Shown here in pieces: positions 1 through 6,385 of a stretch of 6,550 nucleotides of DNA. The translations under genes were made by a program, and so were the position numbers. Each line of letters starts with the position of its first letter. Positions within the stretch are counted from its first letter, which is position 1. Source of the stretch: Erysipelotrichaceae bacterium UBA6182. Its GTDB lineage: Bacteria > Bacillota_I > Bacilli_A > Erysipelotrichales > Erysipelotrichaceae. A model generated the notes under the pieces. The model saw only the letters and a list, made by a program, of their open reading frames with translations. It did not search any database and was not told the origin of the DNA. The stretch lies in the NCBI GenBank assembly GCA_002422065.1, contig DITO01000054.1, positions 1 through 6,550 of the forward strand, written 5' to 3'.

Positions 1-664
1 GTGGAATCAATTTCGAGAAGATGTCTTTGATGATGGCGACAATGGATAATCCTTTAACCCTTTGTGCTCCCCAATCTGCTGAGATTTCACGCGGATGACG
101 ACCCCAAACCTTCTCAGTATACCCTTCAAAAAACAGTTGGTACAATTTCTTACCAAAACGATTGATATAAAAATTCTCTAAGTTGGAATCAGGCTTCTTA
201 AAGATTGTTGAATAAAGATAACTGAAACCAGAGATTAGGGTACGAACGAAACCTAAGTTCAAAATTGTCTGCATTTTCATGCTGATGGGATAATCAAAGA
301 ATTTTCCAATATAATAGATTCTTGAAATACGATTTCGATTCAAGAAGACGCGATCTACGTTCTCTGGATCTGGACCTCCTGCGAAAATCTTATACTTTCG
401 ATTCAATTGCTTATCATCTAAGGAAGGTGAACCCTGTAAAGGCAAGATGTTGGTCCACCATTGCATGACTCGTTGATCCTTAGAAAAAAAACGATGCCCT
501 CCAATATCCATGCGATTCCCACGATGATTCACAGTCCGTGAAATGCCACCCACTTGATCGCTTTCTTCCAAAATAATAACTTCATAATCTTTTGATTGTT
601 TGAGTAACTCATATCCCGCAGTTAAACCCGCTGGTCCCGCCCCAATTATTATCACTTTCTTCAA
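1..664 (-). CDS. FAD-dependent oxidoreductase, HemY/amine-oxidase type (partial, N-terminal part)
   Basis: Reading leftward from a TTG at 664-662, the frame stays open for 221 codons to the window edge, so the C-terminus is missing. The product begins MKKVIIIGAGPAG, a Rossmann beta-strand plus GxGxxG dinucleotide-binding motif (residues 8-13), followed by an acidic pair at about 33-34 (IILEES) expected to bind the FAD ribose, then QVGGISRT and DIGGHRFFSK (53-62). Later blocks SRIYYIGKFFDYP (114-126) and EKVWGRHPREISADWGAQR (184-202) are typical of the COG1232 oxidoreductase group often found beside surface-glycan genes. The TTG start is chosen because AGGAGA lies 7 nt upstream and the Rossmann strand begins directly after it; the first in-frame ATG (Met52) would remove the FAD motif. 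It is transcribed away from the plus-strand cluster. The family includes protoporphyrinogen-oxidase-like, desaturase-like and UDP-galactopyranose-mutase-like proteins, so the substrate is left open. The flavoprotein fold is sure; the role is not. Confidence 0.9.
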   Translation of the reverse strand, partial: MKKVIIIGAGPAGLTAGYELLKQSKDYEVIILEESDQVGGISRTVNHRGNRMDIGGHRFFSKDQRVMQWWTNILPLQGSPSLDDKQLNRKYKIFAGGPDPENVDRVFLNRNRISRIYYIGKFFDYPISMKMQTILNLGFVRTLISGFSYLYSTIFKKPDSNLENFYINRFGKKLYQLFFEGYTEKVWGRHPREISADWGAQRVKGLSIVAIIKDIFSKLIP

Positions 665-671
665 TGTATTT

Positions 672-677
672 TCTCCT
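672..677 (-). promoter_or_regulatory. Ribosome-binding site for the TTG-started oxidoreductase
   Basis: AGGAGA on the minus strand, 7 nt before the TTG at 664-662. It is a strong Shine-Dalgarno match at standard spacing and is the main reason for accepting a TTG start for the divergent flavoprotein gene. Confidence 0.75.
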
Positions 678-682
678 AAAAA

Positions 683-708
683 TGTTCAATTAAAGTTTAT
701 CATGAACA
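683..708. promoter_or_regulatory. Inverted repeat TGTTCA-N14-TGAACA, possible operator
   Basis: Two perfect 6-bp arms, TGTTCA (683-688) and TGAACA (703-708), are separated by 14 nt, so arm centres are 20 bp apart, about two helical turns. The pair sits in the divergent 99-nt intergenic region and covers the -10 and likely start site of the proposed minus-strand promoter, where a dimeric repressor could act. There is no run of T after it, so it does not look like a terminator. The arms are short and the region is AT-rich; chance occurrence is quite possible. Confidence 0.25.
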
Positions 709-722
709 AAATGATATTTTAA
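694..722 (-). promoter_or_regulatory. Possible promoter of the oxidoreductase gene
   Basis: On the minus strand TTAAAA (717-722; 4 of 6 against TTGACA) is followed after 17 nt by TAAACT (694-699; 4 of 6 against TATAAT, with the key TA and final T kept). The bases just before it are TGA, giving an extended -10 (TGn). Transcription would start near 687, leaving a leader of about 23 nt with the AGGAGA site properly placed. In such AT-rich DNA chance matches are common, so this is only a candidate. No equally convincing plus-strand promoter was found for the main operon; TATTTT at 715-720, preceded by TGA, is the best placed but has no good -35. Confidence 0.35.
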
Positions 723-763
723 TTAAAAGCGTAATAAAGTATCATTTCCTTAGGTGAAACGAC

Positions 764-2308
764 ATGATTGATAAACTTAAGCAGTTTTGGCTAAAACCCA
801 ACAAACATCAACGACACATCAACAACGCCATCAGCTATGGTTTGTTAATCGTTGCAGGCATACTCTTGCTTCGATACCAATCACAGATGATGCACTTGGT
901 TGAATGGGGCGATGAGTCTGAGACGATTGTCGTAACTAAAATGATGGCTGCTGGATATCGGCTCTATACTGAAATCTATAACAATCATGGACCATTAACT
1001 TTTCTGCCTGGTTTTATCGTCAGTAAATTGGGTAATTATTACATCGATGCTTATCGTGTTCCCATCATCGTTCTTCAATGGTTAAGTTGGATCGCCATAT
1101 ACTTCAGTCCCATTTTCAAAGATCGTTTGCAACGTACGTTCGCAAGCATTTTTGCGGCGAGCGTTATGGTTTTATTTCTACCCCGATACTTTGGACATAC
1201 TTATTTGTATCAAGTCCTAAGTGGCTTGTTATTTGTTGTTGTATTGGTTCAATATGCTTTACCTGTTTATTTTGGAATTCAATTATCACGATTCAAACTC
1301 ATCTTGATGAACGGAATCTTATATAGTATTCCATTTCTAGCCATCACCAACATTCCAATGGTTGGACTCATCGCATTAAGCACATTTAGGCTTAAAGATT
1401 GGAAAGATAGTTTGATCGGCTTAGTCATGGGTGTTATGTTTAATGTTGGATTTTTGCTTTTATTTGGATCTTGGGATGGATACATCGCTTATCACTTCTA
1501 TCTAAATGCTAAAGTACTCTACAGTGGTGCGGGATTGAGTGCATTCATCAAGACCATCTTTGATTATTACACTCAAAATATCGTTCACTTTCTAAGCATA
1601 ATCTTAATCTTTATAGGTGTTTCGAAAATTTTCAATAATTCCAAACCAGAGGACTATCTTCGACCCTTTCTGCTCATCCCGGCCATGATGAGCTTGGTGA
1701 TGCGTGGAGGTGATCTGCTGAGTTTGAGCGGTTTGATTTATCTTTACTGTTTAATTGGGCTTTCGATGGTCTTGTTTGTTGCGGATGTTGAAGTCACTTT
1801 TGCCGATCTGTTTAAACAGTTTCATCTAATCATATTCAGTATTTTGTGTTTCATTGTCCTTTACCAACCCATAGAAGAAGATAATTTCTTTTACGCATTG
1901 CCTGATTACAGTGAGTTCAGTCGGATCGCACAAAAAATTACAACACCAGACGAAAAGGTATTGGCATTGTCTTTTCAAAGTCGAGAATATTTGTTGGCAG
2001 AACGTTTACCAGCCAGTGCGCATTTCATCTATCTTTCCATACAAGCTAAGTACAATCAAATGCCGTACAAAGACATCTATGTCAGTGTGGCGGAAGACAT
2101 TCTTAAGAATCGGCCAAAAATCATTACCATGGACAAGTGGAACATAATTCTCGATGATTCTGATATTTGGGATAATTATGCAGCTGATATCAATGAAGTG
2201 GTATATCAGGAATATTACCAACTCCGAGATACAAATATCTATATTCGTAAAGATGTGAATCTCTTGGATTATGATTTAGATCCAACTTTTGGGTATGAAC
2301 TCAAATGA
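764..2308 (+). CDS. GT-C fold membrane glycosyltransferase, PMT/ArnT-like
   Basis: A 514-residue polytopic membrane protein. A short basic cytoplasmic N-terminus leads into a first membrane segment (about 22-38), followed by an outer loop with W48-G-D50-E51, then MAAGYRLYTEIYNNHGPL (60-78). An acidic pair in the first outer loop and a following G-x-x-x-Y...pPL/GPL stretch are the hallmark of GT-C transferases of the GT39/ArnT type, which use polyprenyl-phosphate sugars on the outer face of the membrane. Roughly nine to eleven hydrophobic segments extend to about residue 370. A C-terminal soluble part (about 380-500) contains ITTPDEKVLALSFQSREYLL, LPASAHFIY and LKNRPKIITMD, resembling the extracytoplasmic tail of these enzymes. 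The ATG start has AGGTG at 752-756, 7 nt upstream. It is the first gene of the plus-strand run and ends in TGA 37 nt before the YfhO gene. The sugar donor and acceptor polymer cannot be read. Fold assignment is good; exact family is inferred from motif layout. Confidence 0.8.
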   Translation: MIDKLKQFWLKPNKHQRHINNAISYGLLIVAGILLLRYQSQMMHLVEWGDESETIVVTKMMAAGYRLYTEIYNNHGPLTFLPGFIVSKLGNYYIDAYRVPIIVLQWLSWIAIYFSPIFKDRLQRTFASIFAASVMVLFLPRYFGHTYLYQVLSGLLFVVVLVQYALPVYFGIQLSRFKLILMNGILYSIPFLAITNIPMVGLIALSTFRLKDWKDSLIGLVMGVMFNVGFLLLFGSWDGYIAYHFYLNAKVLYSGAGLSAFIKTIFDYYTQNIVHFLSIILIFIGVSKIFNNSKPEDYLRPFLLIPAMMSLVMRGGDLLSLSGLIYLYCLIGLSMVLFVADVEVTFADLFKQFHLIIFSILCFIVLYQPIEEDNFFYALPDYSEFSRIAQKITTPDEKVLALSFQSREYLLAERLPASAHFIYLSIQAKYNQMPYKDIYVSVAEDILKNRPKIITMDKWNIILDDSDIWDNYAADINEVVYQEYYQLRDTNIYIRKDVNLLDYDLDPTFGYELK

Positions 2309-2316
2309 GGAAGCGT

Positions 2317-2349
2317 ATGGATTGTGTTAAAATGAGTTTTGAATTATGA
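2317..2349 (+). CDS. Possible 10-codon leader ORF coupled to the YfhO gene
   Basis: ATG at 2317 opens a 10-codon frame (MDCVKMSFEL) ending in TGA at 2347-2349. It has GAGG at 2307-2310, 6 nt upstream, overlapping the stop of the preceding glycosyltransferase gene. Its stop overlaps the YfhO ATG at 2346 as ATGA, the classic arrangement for termination-reinitiation coupling. The YfhO start itself has only a weak TGAG nearby, so ribosomes may reach it through this short frame. Whether the peptide matters, or the frame exists by chance, cannot be told from one sequence. Confidence 0.3.
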   Translation: MDCVKMSFEL

Positions 2350-3491
2350 AAAGAATGATGATCTTATTGATACTTGTCATTGTTGGAACGTTCGCACTTC
2401 CTCTTTTATACAATGATGCGATATTGCTTTACTATGGTGATGCGATTGAAATCGTTTATCCCTATTTTTTACATTTTCATCAACAGATTCAAAACGGAAC
2501 ATTTTCTTTCTGGAACCATTCGATGGGCTTGGGGACAAATAATATCGCTAATCTGATCAATGCATTAGGATCACCATTTCTCTATTTAGGTTTACTTTTC
2601 CCATCGAATTTTCTTAAACATTATTTCTTATTGGCGGATGCACTCCGTTTTTTCTTGACCGGTGTATTTGCATATCTTTGGTTCTCAAAACTATTTAAAA
2701 CCGAACAAACACGGATAAGCCTTGCGTTGCTCTATACGTTCTCTGGGTGGGCATTGAATTTTGTTATTTTTACATTTTACCTCGACGCTTACATGTATTT
2801 ACCCCTTCTACTTTTTCTTAGTGAGGAATCACTTGAAGGGCGTAAACAGCTTTGGTTTTCAATTGTTATTGCCCTTGTGAGCTTTTATAGTCTGTATTTC
2901 TTGTATATGTTTTCGATATTTCTACTTATTTATCACATTTATCGTTTTCTTACCTTGGAAAATCGAGATTTTAAGATATTGGTAGGTCGCTTTGTTAACC
3001 TTCTGTCATATTACACCCTGGGACTCCTGCTCATTTCTTTTGCATTCGTTCCTTCAATTCAAGTTTTCTTATCCACACCAAGAATTGAAAGTAACATCCT
3101 TGAAGGTTTTCGCTTTGATTTGAATCCTTTACGTATTTATAATTTTATAAGTTCGTTCTTTTCACCAGTTATGAGCGATTACAACACCAACTTATTCATG
3201 TCTCGTGATATCCCAAATTATGGTTCTGTGTTCTATGTGTTCACATCGAGTCTAACCGTATTGGGTGTCCTAAATCTGGTGCTCATTCGGTTTAAAGAAA
3301 AAAGAACATATTTGTTTTTTTTGATCACGTTACTTGTATTAAGTTTCATCCCAGCAGCCAATGTATTGATGAATGGGAACCAACATATACGTTGGCATTT
3401 CATGATCATGATCTTTATGTTGATGGGATTAGGTTATTTCTTGGAGAATCAAACAAAGCCGAAGTGGGTTTACCTGTTTACATTGGTATAA
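2346..3491 (+). CDS. YfhO N-terminal fragment, as translated (381 aa)
   Basis: This is the part a ribosome would make if TAA 3489-3491 is real. After a first membrane helix (about 3-20) comes the outer loop LLYYGDAIEIVYPYF with Asp32, then NGTFSFWNHSMGLGTN (50-65), both matching the YfhO signature of GD, a Q/E-x-Y-P run and a G-x-G turn; Asp32 is the expected catalytic-type residue of GT-C proteins. FYLDAYMYLPLLLF (144-157), SFYSLYFLYMFSIFLLIY (179-196) and NGNQHIRWHF (343-352) are further family blocks. About ten hydrophobic segments are visible. The ATG at 2346 is the earliest possible start because TGA at 2340-2342 is in frame just upstream; two further ATGs at 2355 and 2358 are alternatives. 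The Shine-Dalgarno region is weak. Without the last membrane helices and outer domain, activity is doubtful. Confidence 0.7.
   Translation: MKRMMILLILVIVGTFALPLLYNDAILLYYGDAIEIVYPYFLHFHQQIQNGTFSFWNHSMGLGTNNIANLINALGSPFLYLGLLFPSNFLKHYFLLADALRFFLTGVFAYLWFSKLFKTEQTRISLALLYTFSGWALNFVIFTFYLDAYMYLPLLLFLSEESLEGRKQLWFSIVIALVSFYSLYFLYMFSIFLLIYHIYRFLTLENRDFKILVGRFVNLLSYYTLGLLLISFAFVPSIQVFLSTPRIESNILEGFRFDLNPLRIYNFISSFFSPVMSDYNTNLFMSRDIPNYGSVFYVFTSSLTVLGVLNLVLIRFKEKRTYLFFLITLLVLSFIPAANVLMNGNQHIRWHFMIMIFMLMGLGYFLENQTKPKWVYLFTLV
3489..3491 (+). other. In-frame TAA stop inside the YfhO reading frame
   Basis: Codon 382 counted from the ATG at 2346 is TAA. The next codons TTA TTT GCT TTG continue the same frame into the rest of the protein, so no insertion or deletion is needed to explain the break. 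One base change from TTA (Leu) or TCA (Ser) would suit the hydrophobic helix. Neighbouring genes at 5890-5892 and 6383-6385 end with TAA, so TAA is a true stop in this genome. Confidence 0.85.
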
Positions 3492-4859
3492 TTATTTGCT
3501 TTGTCTACGATAGCCTTTATATCCTTAAAAAGGGACTTCGTTTACTCTGAACACCAACAATTCTATTTAGTGTATGTCAGTCTACTTTTCGTTGTGATTG
3601 TATTGTATGGTTTTGGATTTACTCAATGGAAGAAGCGATCGTATTTGTTGTTTGGTTTGTTAGTCATCGAAATGATCGCAATGACAAACATCCGTATGCA
3701 CGTTGGACCTGTACCTCGATACATGAGTCCAGAGGCATTCAAGGATTATGATTATGATCGATTTGATGAACTCTTTGATCAATTAAAGGTAGATGCACCC
3801 GGGGAGTATTATCGAATTGACGTTCAAAATGCAATGGGAAATGATCCTTTACTTCATGATTATCGAAGTTTCACGTTTTATTCCAGTCTGTACAATCATG
3901 CGACGCGTGACTTATTAGATGGTCGCTTTGCCGATAATTGGAATGTTGGGTATCGAGCTTCGAAATTTGTTTTTAAACACTTCTTGGGTAATAAATATGT
4001 TGTAACGGATAAAGATACTAAACTTGATGATTTTGGATATCGTTACGAATACACACTCAATGAAAAAGATGTTTATGTCAGTGATTATCCAAGTCGTTTG
4101 GGTTACGTAATATACAAAACAATTGATTCATCGAAATGGAGTGATTTAGACAAGTCTTTGCAAGATTTTTGGATGTACAGTCATGTATCATTACCGGGTG
4201 GGGATGTTGGAGCTAAGGCACTTTATGAACCTGAGTTGATCAAAGTTGGACTTTTGGATGAATACATTGACTTTACAAATGTGGATGCGGGATATTGGAT
4301 TATCGATTACAGCAAGACAAATGTCAATACTCAGTGCCAGATTGATTATTATCTCAACGGAACATTGAACCAGATTACGAACTTGAGCGAGATTGGGTAT
4401 GTCTACTTAAAAGATGACAATGTGTTTGATGGTGCGTACGCTTATTGCCGAGGTTTATACAACAAAAATGAAATCGTACCAAGCAATGTTTACTTTGCTT
4501 CCAATTCTTTGTTAGATTCAATGTATACGGATTTGAATAATTATGAATCATTTGATTACTATCGCGTTAAGGGTGATCAAATCGATGCGGAAATCACGAT
4601 AAAAGCTGAAGGTGCAAATGTTATAATGTCCATGGCATATGATGCAGGGTGGAGCGTTCAAGCAAACGGGGAAAAAATTGATACTTTTCTTGCCAACGAT
4701 GGACTCCTGGCGTTCAAACTTGATCCGGGGACATACAGCATAAGAATGGTCTATACTCCACCTTATTTTAAGCTAGGTGTAGTGTTGAGTTTGAGTGGAT
4801 TCACACTGATGGGATTGAACATAATCAAAAAATGGAGAAGCAAACATGAAAAACGATAA
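3492..4859 (+). CDS. YfhO C-terminal fragment, no evident own start
   Basis: This is the downstream part of the broken gene. The earliest usable start is a TTG at 3501, 9 nt after the stop, but no Shine-Dalgarno sequence precedes it; the first ATG is at 3672, already inside the third hydrophobic segment. Counting from the TTG, there are membrane segments at about 1-9 (continuous with upstream codons), 19-40 and 46-62, then an outer domain of some 360 residues with APGEYYRIDV, YRSFTFYSSLYN and FLGNKYVVTD, all blocks seen in YfhO proteins. The end is characteristic: YDAGWSVQANGEKIDTFLA, LDPGTYSIRMVYTPP, then a last membrane helix and a basic tail. It would be made only by reinitiation, readthrough or a revertant allele. 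Assignment to YfhO is firm; independent expression is unlikely but not excluded. Confidence 0.65.
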   Translation, partial: LFALSTIAFISLKRDFVYSEHQQFYLVYVSLLFVVIVLYGFGFTQWKKRSYLLFGLLVIEMIAMTNIRMHVGPVPRYMSPEAFKDYDYDRFDELFDQLKVDAPGEYYRIDVQNAMGNDPLLHDYRSFTFYSSLYNHATRDLLDGRFADNWNVGYRASKFVFKHFLGNKYVVTDKDTKLDDFGYRYEYTLNEKDVYVSDYPSRLGYVIYKTIDSSKWSDLDKSLQDFWMYSHVSLPGGDVGAKALYEPELIKVGLLDEYIDFTNVDAGYWIIDYSKTNVNTQCQIDYYLNGTLNQITNLSEIGYVYLKDDNVFDGAYAYCRGLYNKNEIVPSNVYFASNSLLDSMYTDLNNYESFDYYRVKGDQIDAEITIKAEGANVIMSMAYDAGWSVQANGEKIDTFLANDGLLAFKLDPGTYSIRMVYTPPYFKLGVVLSLSGFTLMGLNIIKKWRSKHEKR

Positions 4860-5892
4860 ACGAATACTCTATCTCGATATCATCAAGATCGTCAGTGCCT
4901 TGATGGTGATATTGATTCACTTGATGTCCATCAAATGGTATGTTTTAGACATTTCTGATCCCAACTTAATGGTACTGAATATCTTGAATGCTTTGGCACG
5001 TGTTTCGGTCCCCATGTTTGTCATGATTTCAGGGGCGATGCTTCTTGGTGATCAAAAGCATTATACTTACGCTCAACTCTTTAAAAAGTACATTTTAAGG
5101 ATTCTTGTGGTTTATGTCGTGTGGTCAATGATCTATGCTATTATTTCGATTCTGCCTGAGATAACTTTGTATTCTGGTTTCGAGCTGATTAAACAATTCA
5201 TTTATCGCACCATCCAAGGCCCAGTTCATTTTTGGTATTTAATTATGTTGGTAGGCTTGTATTTGATCATCCCATTTGTCAATGCGATCATCAAGGATCG
5301 TAAACTTGAAGAAGCTTTTATTCTAATCGCCATTATTTTCATTATCCTGAAATCATTAAAAGAAGTAGTCGTCATTGATACCATCGAACTCTATCTACTT
5401 TACTTGAACTTCAATTTTACCGTGGGTTATGTGGTTTATTTCGTACTGGGACACTACATCAAATCATATACTCTGAGCAAATTGTTAAAGACAATTATTT
5501 ATGTTTTAGGTGTGGCTTCATTTGTTTTTACTTTTGTGATGACATGGATCTTTATTCTGGATAGTAAAGCGGTTTATGATGGTTTTTTTGGTTACCTTCG
5601 TCCCAATATTCTGTTCAGTTCAATAGCGATGTTTGTCATGCTTAAAGATGTACTCGAGAATTTTAAACCGAATGAAAAAATTAATGGATGGATACGTTTC
5701 TTAGGTGAACATAATTTTGGTGTTTTTATTTCACATCTTGTTTTTGTAAGTGTGGTAGGTCAACTGGGTTTAATGGATGTCAATGTTTCCTATTTGATTT
5801 TACTACCACTTCTAACACTCCTTGTTTATGGTTTGAGCGTAATGACAACTTTTGTGATTCGCAAGATACCGTTTTTGAAAGGTGTTGTGTAA
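4846..5892 (+). CDS. Membrane acyltransferase, acyltransferase-3 family (YiaH/WecH-like)
   Basis: A 348-residue protein with about ten membrane segments and little outside them. The first helix carries LDIIKIVSALMVILIH, in which Lys14 and His25 form the R/K-x10-H motif of acyltransferase-3 enzymes; the histidine is the essential residue in characterised members. Also present are VPMFVMISGAMLLG (55-68), GPVHFWYLIML (125-135), GYVVYFVLGHYI (194-205) and GEHNFGVFISH (287-297), a pattern matching the YiaH surface-polysaccharide O-acyltransferase branch. Such proteins move acetyl or similar groups across the membrane onto extracytoplasmic glycans. The ATG has GGAG at 4834-4837, 8 nt upstream, and overlaps the YfhO end by 14 nt, so the two are likely translated together. 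No C-terminal SGNH domain is fused, so transfer may need a partner; the next gene is a possible one. The acyl group and acceptor are unknown. Confidence 0.9.
   Translation: MKNDKRILYLDIIKIVSALMVILIHLMSIKWYVLDISDPNLMVLNILNALARVSVPMFVMISGAMLLGDQKHYTYAQLFKKYILRILVVYVVWSMIYAIISILPEITLYSGFELIKQFIYRTIQGPVHFWYLIMLVGLYLIIPFVNAIIKDRKLEEAFILIAIIFIILKSLKEVVVIDTIELYLLYLNFNFTVGYVVYFVLGHYIKSYTLSKLLKTIIYVLGVASFVFTFVMTWIFILDSKAVYDGFFGYLRPNILFSSIAMFVMLKDVLENFKPNEKINGWIRFLGEHNFGVFISHLVFVSVVGQLGLMDVNVSYLILLPLLTLLVYGLSVMTTFVIRKIPFLKGVV
5878..5884 (+). promoter_or_regulatory. Ribosome-binding site deciding the start of the small anchored protein
   Basis: AAAGGTG lies 9 nt before the ATG at 5894. It overlaps the alternative GTG at 5882, which therefore cannot be the start it serves. 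The site lies within the last codons of the acyltransferase gene. Confidence 0.65.
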
Positions 5893-5893
5893 G

Positions 5894-6385
5894 ATGAAAT
5901 TTGTTGAGAAACATATTTTCTTAATCATGATCTCAATCGTTTTTATCACAAGTATGCTTGTCTTTTTTGTGATTGAAGCAAAATATTCACCGAATTTATT
6001 GAACATTGATCGCTTGATTTTAGACAAAACGATTCAATACGAAATGGATGTCGTTGAAGATAATGGTGCGTGGGTCATAAAGGGATATGCGTTTCATCCA
6101 GATAACTTTGAAGAATACATGAATTATATCAGTGGTTCTGGGACCGCTTATTGGGTGGACACTTTAGTCGTCTTACAAAGTAAGGATGATGTTTATGCTC
6201 TATACACCAGCCCACTTTATCGTAGTGACGTTATTGTTGAAGGTGTTGATTTAGGAAAGTCTGGTTTTTACAGTACCGTTAAAGAAAATCAATTGCCAAA
6301 GGGCAAGTTGCGTTTGGGTCTATTGGTGAAAGTAGATGATGTTTCTAACATCATCTGGAGTGCCAAGGTGATTGATAATGAATAA
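5894..6385 (+). CDS. Small signal-anchored extracytoplasmic protein of unknown function
   Basis: A 163-residue protein from ATG 5894, one base after the TAA of the acyltransferase gene. A GTG at 5882 would add four residues but overlaps the Shine-Dalgarno site. Residues 1-7 (MKFVEKH) are charged and 8-28 form one hydrophobic helix, so the protein is probably anchored with the remaining 135 residues outside. That part alternates short hydrophobic and polar stretches as a beta-sandwich would: WVIKGYAFHPD (60-70), WVDTLVVLQSKDDVYALYTS (87-106), YRSDV (109-113), KSGFYSTV (122-129), LPKGKLRLGLLV (134-145). A GYAF or GWAF turn, an R-x-DV and a GF block followed by LP-x-G-x-y-x-l-g resembles small sandwich domains attached to some surface-glycan enzymes, but I cannot name a family. 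No cysteines or catalytic motif stand out. Sitting between an acyltransferase and a further membrane protein, it may be a glycan-binding or accessory subunit (inference). Confidence 0.75.
   Translation: MKFVEKHIFLIMISIVFITSMLVFFVIEAKYSPNLLNIDRLILDKTIQYEMDVVEDNGAWVIKGYAFHPDNFEEYMNYISGSGTAYWVDTLVVLQSKDDVYALYTSPLYRSDVIVEGVDLGKSGFYSTVKENQLPKGKLRLGLLVKVDDVSNIIWSAKVIDNE

Larger units (their letters stand above)
2346..4859 (+). pseudogene. YfhO-family membrane protein gene interrupted by an in-frame TAA
   Basis: Two open stretches, 2346-3488 and 3492-4859, lie in the same reading frame, separated only by a TAA at 3489-3491. Joined, they give an 837-codon span of which one codon is the stop, close to the usual length of YfhO proteins (about 850 residues), with the family layout in order: GD in the first outer loop, a multi-pass GT-C-like membrane part, a large extracytoplasmic domain and a final C-terminal membrane helix. 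The B. subtilis and Listeria members take part in glycosylating lipoteichoic acid with polyprenyl-phosphate-linked sugars outside the cell. The stop falls in a hydrophobic stretch (FTLV, stop, LFALSTIAFIS) that would otherwise form a helix, so it looks like a point change from a sense codon such as TTA. It could be a real nonsense mutation, a phase or strain variant, or a sequencing error. Translation would yield only the first 381 residues. The gene overlaps the acyltransferase gene by 14 nt. Confidence 0.8.

Noticed and set aside
740..745. TATCAT as -10 of the main operon
   Set aside because: It matches 5 of 6, but transcription would start at the AGGTG ribosome-binding site (752-756), and no good -35 lies upstream.
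1078..2221. Short open frames of 68 to 82 codons on both strands within the first glycosyltransferase gene
   Set aside because: They lie inside a strongly supported membrane protein gene, show no family motifs and have no convincing ribosome-binding sites; they are frame shadows.
2325..2333. Extended -10 sequence TGTTAAAAT before YfhO as an internal promoter
   Set aside because: There is no -35 at suitable spacing (the region reads ATGAGG), and the start point would fall only a few bases before the ATG, leaving no room for a ribosome-binding site.
3489..3491. Reassigned TAA codon (alternative genetic code)
   Set aside because: Other genes in the window end with TAA at the expected place, followed directly by new starts with ribosome-binding sites.
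3480..3510. Programmed frameshift or insertion/deletion as the cause of the YfhO break
   Set aside because: The halves are in the same frame (3501 minus 2346 is a multiple of three), so no shift is needed; only the TAA interrupts.
5882..5893. Upstream GTG start adding four residues to the small anchored protein
   Set aside because: The GTG lies inside the AAAGGTG ribosome-binding site that serves the ATG at 5894, and nothing suitable precedes it.
5812..6027. Minus-strand 71-codon frame across the acyltransferase and small-protein junction
   Set aside because: It is antisense to two well-supported genes and has no recognisable motif.
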